A stretch of DNA of 64,000 bases, from positions 2,004,819 through 2,068,818 of the forward strand of contig NZ_KN676113.1 in NCBI RefSeq assembly GCF_000802185.1, written 5' to 3'. A program made the translations under genes and the position numbers. This document shows positions 9,273 to 17,080 of the stretch, piece after piece. The notes below the pieces were generated by a model. That model was not told where the DNA came from, made no database searches, and saw only the letters and a program-made list of their open reading frames with translations. Each line of letters opens with the position of its first letter. Within the stretch, counting starts at the first letter, position 1. The stretch comes from Belnapia sp. F-4-1. GTDB lineage: Bacteria > Pseudomonadota > Alphaproteobacteria > Acetobacterales > Acetobacteraceae.

Positions 9273-9530
9273 CCACCGCCGCCGCAGATCGACCAGATGC
9301 GCCACCAGCGCGGCGCTGAGCGCGAGCCCGATCCACCCCCACCAGGCGCCCGCCATCGCCGCCCAGAGCGCCAGCATCAGGCAGGCCCCCGGCGCCAGCA
9401 GCGCGAGGATATCGCCCGGCGGCAAGCCCCGCCTGCTCCGCCTGTGCAGCAGAAGCAGCAACGCCGCCTCCGCCAGCACGAAGCCGAGCAGCAGCGGCGC
9501 CACCAACCCATCCTCGAACAGCCAGCCCAT
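9261..9530 (-). CDS. Small hypothetical membrane protein
   Basis: An 89-residue hydrophobic protein with three likely transmembrane helices: residues 8-28, 40-62 and 62-82, separated by basic loops RRSRRG and DLRRRW. No family name can be assigned. It is downstream of the DUF2189 gene on the same strand, with a gap of about 36 bases that contains a small GGGGGAAGG repeat pair, and may be cotranscribed with it. The hydrophobic periodicity supports a real gene rather than a GC-driven shadow, but the small size keeps this uncertain. Confidence 0.5.
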   Translation of the reverse strand: MGWLFEDGLVAPLLLGFVLAEAALLLLLHRRSRRGLPPGDILALLAPGACLMLALWAAMAGAWWGWIGLALSAALVAHLVDLRRRWSGR

Positions 9531-9566
9531 CGCCTTCCCCCACCTACGGGGGAAGGCTAGCGCAGC

Positions 9567-10352
9567 TCAGGCGACGACGCGCCGGTAGAGATGCCAGGTC
9601 GCATGCCCGAGCAGCGGCATCACCACCGCGAGGCCGATGAAGGCCGGCAGGCTCCCCAGCAGCAGCAGCGCGACGACGAGCAGGCCCCAGATCGCCATCG
9701 TCACCGGGTTGGCGAGGCAGGCGCGGATCGAGGTCTGGATCGCCGTCCCAACGCTCACATTCCGGTCGAGCAGCATCGGCACCGACACCACCGTCAGCAT
9801 CAGCACCGCGACCGCCAGCACGAAGCCGACCAGGTTGCCGATGAGGATCAGCCGATGCCCCTCCGGCGTGTTGAAGGCGATCCGCGCCAGCTCGCCGATG
9901 GAGCCCGGCACCGGCCCCACCGTCGCCTCGAAGATCATCCGCGCCGCGAAGAGCCAGGCGACGAAGATCGCCATCACCAGCACCCCCATCGCCGCGATGG
10001 AGAAGAAGGAGGGGCTGCGCAGCACGTCGAAGGCATTGAGCCAACTCGCCGGCTGCCCTGCCTCCCGCCGTCGGCTGATCTCGTAAAGTCCGACGGCCGC
10101 CACCGGCCCCACCAGCGAGAGCCCCGCGATCAGCGGGAAGAGCAGCGGCAGCAGCTCACCGCCCGCCATCGCCCGCGCCGCCACCAGCCCGACCACGGGA
10201 TAGAGCACGCAGAGGAAGGCGAGCTGCGTTGGCGTCGCCAGAAAATCGTCGAGCCCTTCCCGCAGCGCCTCGCGCAGGTCGGCGGTGCCGATCGTGCGGA
10301 TGGCGGGCCCGGTACGGGTCGCAGAGGCGTCGGTCGTCCAGGCTTTGGCCAT
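9567..10352 (-). CDS. DUF2189 domain membrane protein
   Basis: A 261-residue integral membrane protein of the DUF2189 family. It shows the family's N-terminal soluble stretch (about 30 residues, RTIGTADLREALREGLDDF) followed by about six hydrophobic helices. Conserved features include ALREGLDDF near residue 30 and RACLANPVTMAIWG in the C-terminal half. Function is unknown in the family, although members are common in Alphaproteobacteria. It is transcribed away from crtC's neighbour, and the 120 bases upstream (10353-10472) hold only its promoter region. Confidence 0.8.
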   Translation of the reverse strand: MAKAWTTDASATRTGPAIRTIGTADLREALREGLDDFLATPTQLAFLCVLYPVVGLVAARAMAGGELLPLLFPLIAGLSLVGPVAAVGLYEISRRREAGQPASWLNAFDVLRSPSFFSIAAMGVLVMAIFVAWLFAARMIFEATVGPVPGSIGELARIAFNTPEGHRLILIGNLVGFVLAVAVLMLTVVSVPMLLDRNVSVGTAIQTSIRACLANPVTMAIWGLLVVALLLLGSLPAFIGLAVVMPLLGHATWHLYRRVVA

Positions 10353-10472
10353 GGAATATCCTCCCTATCTCAAGGGCCCGACCCCGGACCGGGGCCGAAC
10401 GTCAAGCGACGGGTGATATATGACTACCATGCCGCTGATCGACGCTTCACACCGCTGTGAGGCATCTGGCCG

Positions 10473-10580
10473 ATGATGGAAGCCCTGGCCCAGTTCGAAT
10501 GGGCGCTGATCCTCTTTCTCGTCCTCGGCCTCGCGGTCTGGGAGCTGATCCGCCTGCGGCGCGACAAGCGGAAGGACTAG
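10473..10580 (+). CDS. Very small single-span membrane protein
   Basis: A 35-codon frame starting with two consecutive ATGs and ending TAG. It encodes an acidic/aromatic N-terminus (MEALAQFEW), one hydrophobic helix (about residues 10-26, ALILFLVLGLAVWELI) and a strongly basic tail RLRRDKRKD, obeying the positive-inside rule. Its stop overlaps the 3' end of crtC tail to tail by four bases. It is below usual gene-finder cut-offs. The clean amphipathic design argues that it is translated, but function is unknown; the position hints at an assembly or stability peptide for the photosynthetic apparatus. Confidence 0.5.
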   Translation: MMEALAQFEWALILFLVLGLAVWELIRLRRDKRKD

Positions 10581-11494
10581 ATCCAGCGGCGCGGGATCTT
10601 GAAGGGCAGCATCATCTGGATCGGCACCGCCGCGAACCGGTCGAGCATCAGGCTCTCATGCACCGCCGTCGCCCGCTCCCCGCAGAGATGCGTCTCGACG
10701 ACGGAGCGCGCGTAGAAGGGCGCATCCTCCAGCACCTGCACGACGCGCGGCTGATGCCCCGCATCCACGCCCGTCGGCCGCCTTATTCCCCAGCGCGTGC
10801 GCGGCAGCAGGGCAGGGGAGGGCACCGCCATCTCGCGCACCTGCGCCGCCGCATCCACCCGCAGGGCCAGCGACTGCCGCGTCCCGTCCCGCCGCTCGGC
10901 ATTGTAGAGGATTGCCGCCCCCTCGCTGAGCGGCGCCCGGCACCAGTCCCACTCGACGAAGTCGCGCTCCAGCGGCGCATCTCCGTCATTGGTGTCGAAA
11001 TACGCCGCCCCCGACCAGGCGAGCCCCGGCTTCTCGAACTCCACCTCCGCCCGCCCCACCGCCGCGATCGGCTGCCAGCGATGCCGCCCCGCCGCATCCA
11101 GCAGGAAGCGCCGCCGGTTGATCCCCGCCGGCCGGATGCGCACCACGCCCCGCAGCCGCGAGGGGATCGGCGCCGTCACCTCCTCGATGCGGATGGTCAG
11201 CACCTCGCCGTCCCAATCGAGCGCGCTTGGGCCGAGCCGCAGCGTCGTCGCACTGCGTTGCACGGAATCCCGCCCGCGCTCCGTCATCGCCCAGCGCCGC
11301 GGCTGGCCGTAGAGCGCCACGTTCAGCCCCGAATGATGCAGCGGGTCCGCCACCCCCTGCCGCCGCGCCATGGCGTAGTAGGGCGAGAAGACGCTGCCGA
11401 GGAAGGCGATGATCGTCAGCCCATGCCGGCCGTCATCGCTCAGCGCATCGACATACCACCAGGCATAGCCGTCCGGCGCGACCGCGCGGTCGAA
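10577..11494 (-). CDS. crtC: Acyclic carotenoid 1,2-hydratase CrtC, start unclear
   Basis: Hydroxyneurosporene synthase adds water across the C-1,2 double bond of neurosporene or lycopene on the way to spheroidene or spirilloxanthin. Recognised from the conserved N-terminal region FDRAVAPDGYAWWYVDALSDDG and IIAFLGSVFSPYYA, and from the internal WDWCRAPL region. The left limit given is the codon where homology begins, not a start codon. In this frame no ATG, GTG, TTG or CTG occurs between 11455 and 11640. The first in-frame ATG (11371) would delete about 41 conserved residues and leave 264. Homology begins inside the 3' end of crtD, in the -1 frame relative to it. A rare start codon, frameshift coupling to crtD or a sequence error are all possible. 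Confidence 0.8.
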   Translation of the reverse strand, partial: FDRAVAPDGYAWWYVDALSDDGRHGLTIIAFLGSVFSPYYAMARRQGVADPLHHSGLNVALYGQPRRWAMTERGRDSVQRSATTLRLGPSALDWDGEVLTIRIEEVTAPIPSRLRGVVRIRPAGINRRRFLLDAAGRHRWQPIAAVGRAEVEFEKPGLAWSGAAYFDTNDGDAPLERDFVEWDWCRAPLSEGAAILYNAERRDGTRQSLALRVDAAAQVREMAVPSPALLPRTRWGIRRPTGVDAGHQPRVVQVLEDAPFYARSVVETHLCGERATAVHESLMLDRFAAVPIQMMLPFKIPRRWI

Positions 11495-12987
11495 TCCAGG
11501 TGCCCAAGCAGCTGCGCCGCCGCCAGCCGCCCCGACATCGCCGCCATCGGCACGCCCGGCCCCGGATGCACGCTCCCCCCCGCCAGGTAGAGGCCCGGCA
11601 GCTTCGTCACCGCCCCCGGCCGGCCGAAGCTGCTCGCCCAGCCATGCAGCGCCCGGCCGTACAGCGCCCCGCCCGTCGCCGGGAAGAGCCGCTCGAAGCC
11701 CAGCGGCGTGGTCAGTACCGTCGCGCCTCTGTCCACCTGCAACCCGCAGCGCCGCAGCAGGTCGAAGCTGTTCCTCTCGCATGATGCGGTCTCCTCGGCG
11801 GTGAAGGCGCGCCGGTCGCCGAGCGCCGGCGCGTTGGTCAGCACGAGCAGCCGCTCCGGCCCGTCGGGCCCGGCCCCCGCATCGTCGCGGTCCTGCGCGC
11901 AGACATAGACGGTGGGCGCCGAAGGCAGCTGCCCGCGCCCGAAGATGTCGCGGAACTCCGCCTCGTAGTCGCGCGAGAAGAACACCGTGTGCCGCGCCAG
12001 CGGAAAACCCGAAGCTCTGGCCTCCATGCACCAGGTCATTGCTGACAGGCTCCGCTCCGCCGCCGGCCTCTCGACCGCGCCCTGCGCCGCCGCCCCGAAC
12101 AACCCGCCCGCCAGCGCCCCCAGATCGGCATTGGCGATGACCGCCTCCGCCCCGATCCGCTCGCCGCTCCGCAGCACGACGCCCGACACCCGCCCGCCCT
12201 GCGCCTCGATTTCCCGCACCTCGGCGCCGTAGCGGAACCGCGCCCCCTTGGCCTCCGCCAGCCCCGCGAGCGCCAGCGCCAGCCGATGCATCCCGCCATC
12301 GACCAGCCATACTCCCGCCTGCTCCACATGCGCGACGAGCATCAATGTGGCCGGCGCCTGGAAGGGCGATGAGCCGCAATAGGTCGCATACCGCCCGAAG
12401 AGCTGCCGCAGCCGCGCATCGCGGAAATGCTTCCCCAGCTCCTTCCAGAGCGTGGCGAAGGGCGAGACGCCCCACATGTCGGTGAGCCCGCGCAGCCCCG
12501 CCCCCGCCGCCAGCGACAGGGGCGTCGGCCGCGCCGCGCGGATGAACGGCCCCTCCAGCGTCCGGTAGATCTTCCGCGCCCGCTCGCAGAAGTCGCGGTA
12601 CCCGCGCGCCTCCGCCGCCCCCGCGAACCGCCCGATCGCATCGGCCGATGCCCCGATATCGGCGAACAGGTCGAGCCTCTCCCGCTCGCCCCAGGCATGC
12701 CGCGCCAGCACCGAGACCGGCCGCAGCCCCACATGCTCATCGAGCGAGACCCCCGCCTCGGCGAAGAGCTCCTCGAAGACCCAACGCATGGTGAAGACCG
12801 TCGGCCCGCCATCGATGCGCGCATCGCCCACGGCGACCTCCCGCATCTTCCCGCCTGGTGCCGCCCCCCGCTCGAGCACGGTGACGTCGAGCCCCCGCGC
12901 CGCCAGCACGACGGCCGCCGCCAGCCCGGCGATCCCGGCTCCGATCACCACCACTCGCGCATCAGCTGGATTAGTCGTTGACGCCAT
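11440..12987 (-). CDS. crtD: Methoxyneurosporene (1-hydroxycarotenoid 3,4-) dehydrogenase CrtD
   Basis: FAD-dependent carotenoid C-3,4 desaturase of the CrtI family, acting after CrtC in the spheroidene/spirilloxanthin branch. The 515 residues open with VVVIGAGIAGLAAAVVLAARG and ERGAAPGGKM (nucleotide binding). They contain DGGPTVFTMRW, and close with the FAD-binding GLYLAGGSVHPGPGVPMAAMSG. The gene heads the minus-strand crtD-crtC unit and is divergent from crtE, the arrangement known from Rhodobacter. The ATG at 12987 abuts the PpsR palindrome, leaving only a weak GGA as ribosome-binding site, so a slightly later start is possible. Its last 20 codons overlap the region where crtC homology begins. 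Confidence 0.9.
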   Translation of the reverse strand: MASTTNPADARVVVIGAGIAGLAAAVVLAARGLDVTVLERGAAPGGKMREVAVGDARIDGGPTVFTMRWVFEELFAEAGVSLDEHVGLRPVSVLARHAWGERERLDLFADIGASADAIGRFAGAAEARGYRDFCERARKIYRTLEGPFIRAARPTPLSLAAGAGLRGLTDMWGVSPFATLWKELGKHFRDARLRQLFGRYATYCGSSPFQAPATLMLVAHVEQAGVWLVDGGMHRLALALAGLAEAKGARFRYGAEVREIEAQGGRVSGVVLRSGERIGAEAVIANADLGALAGGLFGAAAQGAVERPAAERSLSAMTWCMEARASGFPLARHTVFFSRDYEAEFRDIFGRGQLPSAPTVYVCAQDRDDAGAGPDGPERLLVLTNAPALGDRRAFTAEETASCERNSFDLLRRCGLQVDRGATVLTTPLGFERLFPATGGALYGRALHGWASSFGRPGAVTKLPGLYLAGGSVHPGPGVPMAAMSGRLAAAQLLGHLDSTARSRRTAMPGGMSMR

Positions 12988-13005
12988 TGTCCATTAAAGA
13001 TGACA
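12988..13005. promoter_or_regulatory. PpsR/CrtJ operator between crtD and crtE
   Basis: TGTCCATTAAAGATGACA is an exact TGT-N12-ACA match and sits in the 65-base gap between the divergent crtD and crtE starts, directly against the crtD ATG. Two further partial matches (five of six positions) follow at about 13001-13030, within TGACACTTTCGACTGACA and the next ACTGACA...TTACA stretch. PpsR/CrtJ tetramers bind pairs of such sites cooperatively, so repression of both crtDC and crtEF is expected. The regulator gene itself is not in the window. Confidence 0.7.
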
Positions 13006-13052
13006 CTTTCGACTGACAATCAAGCCTTACAGTCAAGGCAGGGGAGGTCGCC

Positions 13053-13922
13053 ATGGACGCCGTGACGCGGATCGAACGAGCCCTTAATGCCGCCATCGCC
13101 CTCGCCGAAGGCCCCGGCAGCCCGCCGCGCCTTGCCGAAGCCATGCGCTACGCCGTCTTCCCCCGCGGCGCCCGCCTCCGCCCGCGCCTCGTCCTCGCCG
13201 TCGCCGGCGCGGTCGGCGACGACCAGCCCGGCCTCGCGGAATCCGCCGGCGCCGCCATCGAGCTCCTGCACTGCGCCTCCCTCGTGCATGACGACCTGCC
13301 CTGCTTCGACGACGCCGCCACCCGCCGCGGCAAGCCGAGCCTGCACCGCGCCTTCGACGAACCTCTGGCGGTGCTGGCCGGCGACGCCCTCATCGTCCTC
13401 GCCTTCCAGCTGATGGCCCGCGCCGCTGCCGCCGCGCCGCAACGCCTCGGCCCCCTCATGCTCACCATCGGCGATTCCGTCGGCATGCCGACGGGCATCG
13501 TCGCCGGCCAGGGCTGGGAAAGCGAGCCCCGCTGCGACCTCACCGAATACCAGCGGCAGAAGACCGGCTCCCTCTTCGCCGCCGCCACCGCCGCGGGCGC
13601 CGCCGCCGCGGGCGCCGACCCGGACGCATGGCGCCTTCTCGGCGACCGCCTCGGCGAGGCCTACCAGGTCGCCGACGACATCCGCGATGCCGTCTCCGAC
13701 GAAGAGGAACTCGGCAAGCCCACCGGCCAGGACGCCGCCCACCACCGCCCGAGCGCCGTCCTGCAACTCGGCCTCCCCGACGCCATCGCCCGCCTCGAAT
13801 CCCTCGCCGCCGATGCCGCCGCCGCCATCCCGCCCTGCCCGGGCGCCGAGGGCCTTCGCGCCGTCATCCTGCTAGAGACGCAGCGCCTGCTGCCGCGCAG
13901 CCTCGCGGTGCGGGCCGCATAG
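13053..13922 (+). CDS. crtE: Geranylgeranyl diphosphate synthase CrtE
   Basis: Short-chain prenyltransferase making the C20 precursor shared by carotenoids and the bacteriochlorophyll phytyl tail. The 289 residues include both aspartate-rich motifs: VHDDLPCFDDA near residue 83 (first, substrate diphosphate/Mg2+) and ADDIRDAVSDEEELGKPTGQD near residue 208 (second). The family lysine/arginine pairs, e.g. GARLRPRL near residue 40, are also seen. A good ribosome-binding site GGGGAGG lies eight bases before the ATG. It is the first gene of the plus-strand crtEF-bchCXYZ-puf superoperon and lies five bases before crtF. ispA-type FPP synthase is excluded by context rather than by sequence alone. Confidence 0.92.
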   Translation: MDAVTRIERALNAAIALAEGPGSPPRLAEAMRYAVFPRGARLRPRLVLAVAGAVGDDQPGLAESAGAAIELLHCASLVHDDLPCFDDAATRRGKPSLHRAFDEPLAVLAGDALIVLAFQLMARAAAAAPQRLGPLMLTIGDSVGMPTGIVAGQGWESEPRCDLTEYQRQKTGSLFAAATAAGAAAAGADPDAWRLLGDRLGEAYQVADDIRDAVSDEEELGKPTGQDAAHHRPSAVLQLGLPDAIARLESLAADAAAAIPPCPGAEGLRAVILLETQRLLPRSLAVRAA

Positions 13923-13927
13923 CCCGC

Positions 13928-15073
13928 ATGTCCAGCGCCATGGCCCGCCCCGCCGGCCTGCTGGACCGCGCGCGCGACACTTATGACCGCATCCTCGCCA
14001 GCCCCCGCTTCCGCAGCCTGGCGACACGCTTCCCGCTGACGCGCCCCGTCGCCCGCCGCCGCGTCCGCGCGCTCTTCGATCTCTGCGCCGGCTTCGTCTA
14101 TTCGCAGGTGCTGCTCGCCTGCGTCCGCCTCCGCCTGTTCGACATCCTATGCGACGGCCCCGAGGAGGAATCCCGCCTCGCCGCCCGCCTCGCCCTGCCG
14201 CCCGAATCCGCCGCCCGGCTCTTCGCCGCCGCCGCCTCGCTCGGCCTGTTGGCACGGCGCAGCGAAGGCCGCTGGGGCCTCGGCCCGCTCGGCGCCGCCA
14301 TGGTCGACAACCCGGGCGTCACTGCGATGGTCGAGCACCACGCCCTCGTCTATGGCGACCTCGCCGACCCAGTCGCCCTGCTGCGTCGCCCGCGCGGCGG
14401 CAACCACCTCTCCGGCTACTGGCCCTATGCCGGGACGGCGACGCCCGCCGCCCTCCGCCCCGAGCAGGTCGCCGCCTATACCGACCTGATGGCCGCCTCC
14501 CAGCCCATCATCGCGGGGGAGGTGCTGGCGGCCTATCCGCTCCGCCGCCACCGCTGCCTGCTGGATGTGGGGGGAGGCGACGGCTCCTTCCTCCGCGCCG
14601 CCGGCACGCGCCACCCGCATCTGCGCCTGATGCTCTTCGACCTTCCTGCCGTCGCCGAGCGCGCCGGCCCCCGCTTTGCCACCGCCGGCATGTCCGACCG
14701 CGCGAGCCTGCACGGCGGCGACGTCACCACCGACGCGCTGCCGCAGGGCGCCGATATCATCAGCCTCGTCCGCGTCATCCACGACCATGACGACGCCCGC
14801 GCCTTGGCCATCCTCCGAGCCGCCCACGCCGTCCTGCCCCCCGGCGGCACGCTGCTGCTCGCCGAGCCCATGGCCGCGACCCCCGGCGCCGAGCCGATCG
14901 GCGAGGCCTATTTCGGCTTCTACCTCCTCGCCATGGGCACCGGCCGCGCCCGCACGCCAGTCGAGCTGGCCAGGCTTCTGCAGCAGGCCGGCTTCACTAC
15001 GCCCCGCTTGCGCCCGACCCGCACGCCGCTGCTCGTTCGGGTGATGACAGCCGAAGCTGTCGTTAATACTTGA
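13928..15073 (+). CDS. crtF: Hydroxyneurosporene O-methyltransferase CrtF
   Basis: SAM-dependent methyltransferase that methylates the 1-hydroxyl group introduced by CrtC, giving methoxy carotenoids such as spirilloxanthin. The 381 residues have an N-terminal dimerisation/winged-helix region (about 40-140). The SAM-binding motif LLDVGGGDGSFL follows near residue 208, and RVIHDHDDARALAIL, the catalytic His region of the acetylserotonin O-methyltransferase family, near residue 278. The start ATG 13928 was chosen because the upstream frame reads antisense-like codons through crtE. Its presence with crtC and crtD predicts the full spirilloxanthin-type pathway. Confidence 0.88.
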   Translation: MSSAMARPAGLLDRARDTYDRILASPRFRSLATRFPLTRPVARRRVRALFDLCAGFVYSQVLLACVRLRLFDILCDGPEEESRLAARLALPPESAARLFAAAASLGLLARRSEGRWGLGPLGAAMVDNPGVTAMVEHHALVYGDLADPVALLRRPRGGNHLSGYWPYAGTATPAALRPEQVAAYTDLMAASQPIIAGEVLAAYPLRRHRCLLDVGGGDGSFLRAAGTRHPHLRLMLFDLPAVAERAGPRFATAGMSDRASLHGGDVTTDALPQGADIISLVRVIHDHDDARALAILRAAHAVLPPGGTLLLAEPMAATPGAEPIGEAYFGFYLLAMGTGRARTPVELARLLQQAGFTTPRLRPTRTPLLVRVMTAEAVVNT

Positions 15074-15083
15074 CAGTCACCGG

Positions 15084-15101
15084 TGTCAGTTTAAGCTGAC
15101 A
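15084..15101. promoter_or_regulatory. PpsR/CrtJ palindrome in the bchC promoter
   Basis: TGTCAGTTTAAGCTGACA is an exact TGT-N12-ACA site with extended TGTCA/TGACA arms, 25 bases before the bchC ATG. Directly upstream and sharing its left half-site is a reverse-ordered repeat TGACA-N8-TGTCA (15071-15088) with a CACCGGTG core. A possible -35 TTGACA begins at 15070, so the operator would cover the expected -10 region. This supports an internal, PpsR-controlled promoter for bchCXYZ-puf inside the crtEF superoperon. Confidence 0.75.
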
Positions 15102-15126
15102 TCAATCAGAAGAGGGAGGGCTGACG

Positions 15127-16062
15127 ATGGACACCATGGCAGTCCTGCTGCAGGAGCCGGAGCAGCTGATGCTCCGCCGCCTCGACCTCACCCCGCCCGG
15201 CGCGGAGGATGTCGTCGTCGATGTCGAATGGAGCGGCATCAGCACCGGCACGGAGCGCCTGCTCTGGAGCGGGCGGATGCCAAGCTTCCCCGGCATGGGC
15301 TACCCGCTGGTCCCCGGCTACGAATCCGTTGGCCGCATCGCGGAGACCGGTTCCTTGTCGGGCCGCACCCCCGGCCAGCGCGTCTTCGTCCCCGGCGCCC
15401 GCTGCTTCGGCCCGGTGCGCGGCCTCTTCGGCGGCGCCGCCCGCCGCCTCGTCGTAGCCGGCGAGAAGACCGTCCCCGTCGCCGAGGCCCTTCGTGAGAA
15501 TGCGGTGCTGCTGGCCCTCGCCGCCACCGCCCACCACGCGACGGCGGGCGGCACGCAGCCCGAGCTGATCATCGGCCACGGCGTCCTCGGACGCCTGCTG
15601 GCCCGCCTCTGCCTCGCCGCCGGCGCACCGCCTCCCACCGTCTGGGAGAGCAACCCTGCCCGCCACGCCGGCGCCGAGGGCTACCCCGTCCGCGACCCCG
15701 CCGAGGACCCGCGCCGCGACTACCGCAGCATCGTCGATGCCAGCGGCGACAGCGCCCTGCTCGACACGCTGATCGCCCGCCTCGCCCCGGGCGGCGAGAT
15801 CGTGCTGGCCGGCTTCTACGCCGCGCCGCTCTCCTTCGCCTTCCCGCCCGCCTTCATGCGCGAGGCCCGCCTCCGCATCGCCGCCGAATGGCGCGCCCCC
15901 GACCTCGCCGCGGTGACGTCGCTGATCGCCGAGGGCCGTCTTTCCCTCGACGGCCTCATCACCCACCGCGAGCCCGCGCCGCACGCCGCCTCCGCCTACC
16001 GCACTGCCTTCACCGATGCGTCCTGCCTCAAGATGGTCCTGGATTGGAGCGAGTGTTCATGA
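15127..16062 (+). CDS. bchC: 3-hydroxyethyl bacteriochlorophyllide a dehydrogenase BchC
   Basis: Oxidises the 3-hydroxyethyl group to the 3-acetyl group of bacteriochlorophyllide a. The 311-residue product is of the medium-chain zinc-alcohol-dehydrogenase superfamily shape. It has an N-terminal GroES-like part (EWSGISTGTERLLWSG, then GYPLVPGYESVG), and a Rossmann part with IIGHGVLGRLLARL near residue 140. The strong AGAGGGAGGG ribosome-binding site and PpsR operator precede it. The stop overlaps the bchX start as ATGA. Confidence 0.92.
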   Translation: MDTMAVLLQEPEQLMLRRLDLTPPGAEDVVVDVEWSGISTGTERLLWSGRMPSFPGMGYPLVPGYESVGRIAETGSLSGRTPGQRVFVPGARCFGPVRGLFGGAARRLVVAGEKTVPVAEALRENAVLLALAATAHHATAGGTQPELIIGHGVLGRLLARLCLAAGAPPPTVWESNPARHAGAEGYPVRDPAEDPRRDYRSIVDASGDSALLDTLIARLAPGGEIVLAGFYAAPLSFAFPPAFMREARLRIAAEWRAPDLAAVTSLIAEGRLSLDGLITHREPAPHAASAYRTAFTDASCLKMVLDWSECS

Positions 16063-17078
16063 ACGCATCCGTCGGCAATCCCAGCTCCGCCACGCCGCAG
16101 GCCAGCATGCAGGACGCCCTCCGCGCCGAGGCCGCGCAGGAACCGGATGCCCCGCACACCGGCCCGGTGAAGCGCGAAACGCAGATCATCGCCATCTACG
16201 GCAAGGGTGGCATCGGCAAGTCCTTTACCCTCGCCAATCTCAGCTACATGATGGCGCAGCAGGGCAAGCGCGTCCTGCTCATCGGCTGCGACCCGAAGAG
16301 CGACACCACCAGCCTGCTCTTCGGCGGCCGCGCCTGCCCCACCATCATCGAGACCTCTTCGAAGAAGAAGCTCGCCGGCGAGGCCGTGCAGATCGGCGAT
16401 GTCTGCTTCAAGCGCGACGGCGTCTATGCGATGGAGCTCGGCGGCCCCGAGGTCGGCCGCGGCTGCGGCGGGCGCGGCATCATCCACGGCTTCGAGCTCC
16501 TGGAGAAGCTCGGCTTCCACCAGTGGGATTTCGACTACGTCCTGCTCGACTTCCTCGGCGACGTGGTCTGCGGCGGCTTCGGCCTGCCGATCGCCCGCGA
16601 CATGTGCCAGAAGGTCATCGTCGTCGGCTCCAACGACCTGCAGAGCCTTTACGTCGCCAACAACGTCTGCTCGGCGGTGGACTACTTCCGCCGCCTCGGC
16701 GGCAATGTCGGCGTCGCGGGCCTGGTCATCAACAAGGATGACGGCACCGGCGAGGCGCAGGCCTTCGCCGAGGCCGTCGGCATCCCCGTCCTCTCGGCCA
16801 TCCCCGCCGATGACGACATCCGCCGCAAGTCGGCGAATTACGAGATCGTCGGCATGCCCGGCAGCCCCTGGGCCTCGGTTTTCGAGACGCTGGCCGAACA
16901 GGTGGCGACGGCGCCGCCGGTCCGTCCCAGCCCGCTCTCGCACGAGAACCTGCTCGGCCTCTTCAAGGGCGATGCGGTCGGCCGCGGCGTGGTGCTCGAC
17001 CCGGCGACGATGGAGGACATGTGCGGCTCGGCCCTGGTCGAGAAGCCTTCCCTCGAAGTCGTCTACGAGGGCAGCTGA
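16059..17078 (+). CDS. bchX: Chlorophyllide a reductase iron protein BchX
   Basis: NifH-like ATP-dependent reductase (4Fe-4S homodimer) that feeds electrons to BchY-BchZ, reducing ring B of chlorophyllide a. The 339 residues carry the deviant Walker A GKGGIGKSFTLANLSYMM near residue 45 and the switch region CDPKSDTT. The two cluster-ligand cysteines are expected in GPEVGRGCGGRGI and in FLGDVVCGGFGLPI. An N-terminal extension of about 35 residues precedes the nucleotide-binding core. Separation from BchL and NifH is by operon context with bchC, bchY and bchZ. Confidence 0.94.
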   Translation: MNASVGNPSSATPQASMQDALRAEAAQEPDAPHTGPVKRETQIIAIYGKGGIGKSFTLANLSYMMAQQGKRVLLIGCDPKSDTTSLLFGGRACPTIIETSSKKKLAGEAVQIGDVCFKRDGVYAMELGGPEVGRGCGGRGIIHGFELLEKLGFHQWDFDYVLLDFLGDVVCGGFGLPIARDMCQKVIVVGSNDLQSLYVANNVCSAVDYFRRLGGNVGVAGLVINKDDGTGEAQAFAEAVGIPVLSAIPADDDIRRKSANYEIVGMPGSPWASVFETLAEQVATAPPVRPSPLSHENLLGLFKGDAVGRGVVLDPATMEDMCGSALVEKPSLEVVYEGS

Positions 17079-17080
17079 GC

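Noticed and set aside
10447-10460. TCACA-N4-TGTGA inverted repeat before the small membrane gene
   Set aside because: Half-sites are in reverse order relative to CRP/FNR operators and the repeat is short; no support as a regulator site.
10577-12475. A 632-codon minus-strand frame running through crtD into crtC
   Set aside because: The part upstream of 11494 is the shadow of crtD in another frame with Gly/Ala/Arg-rich codons; only the crtC part has homology-like features.
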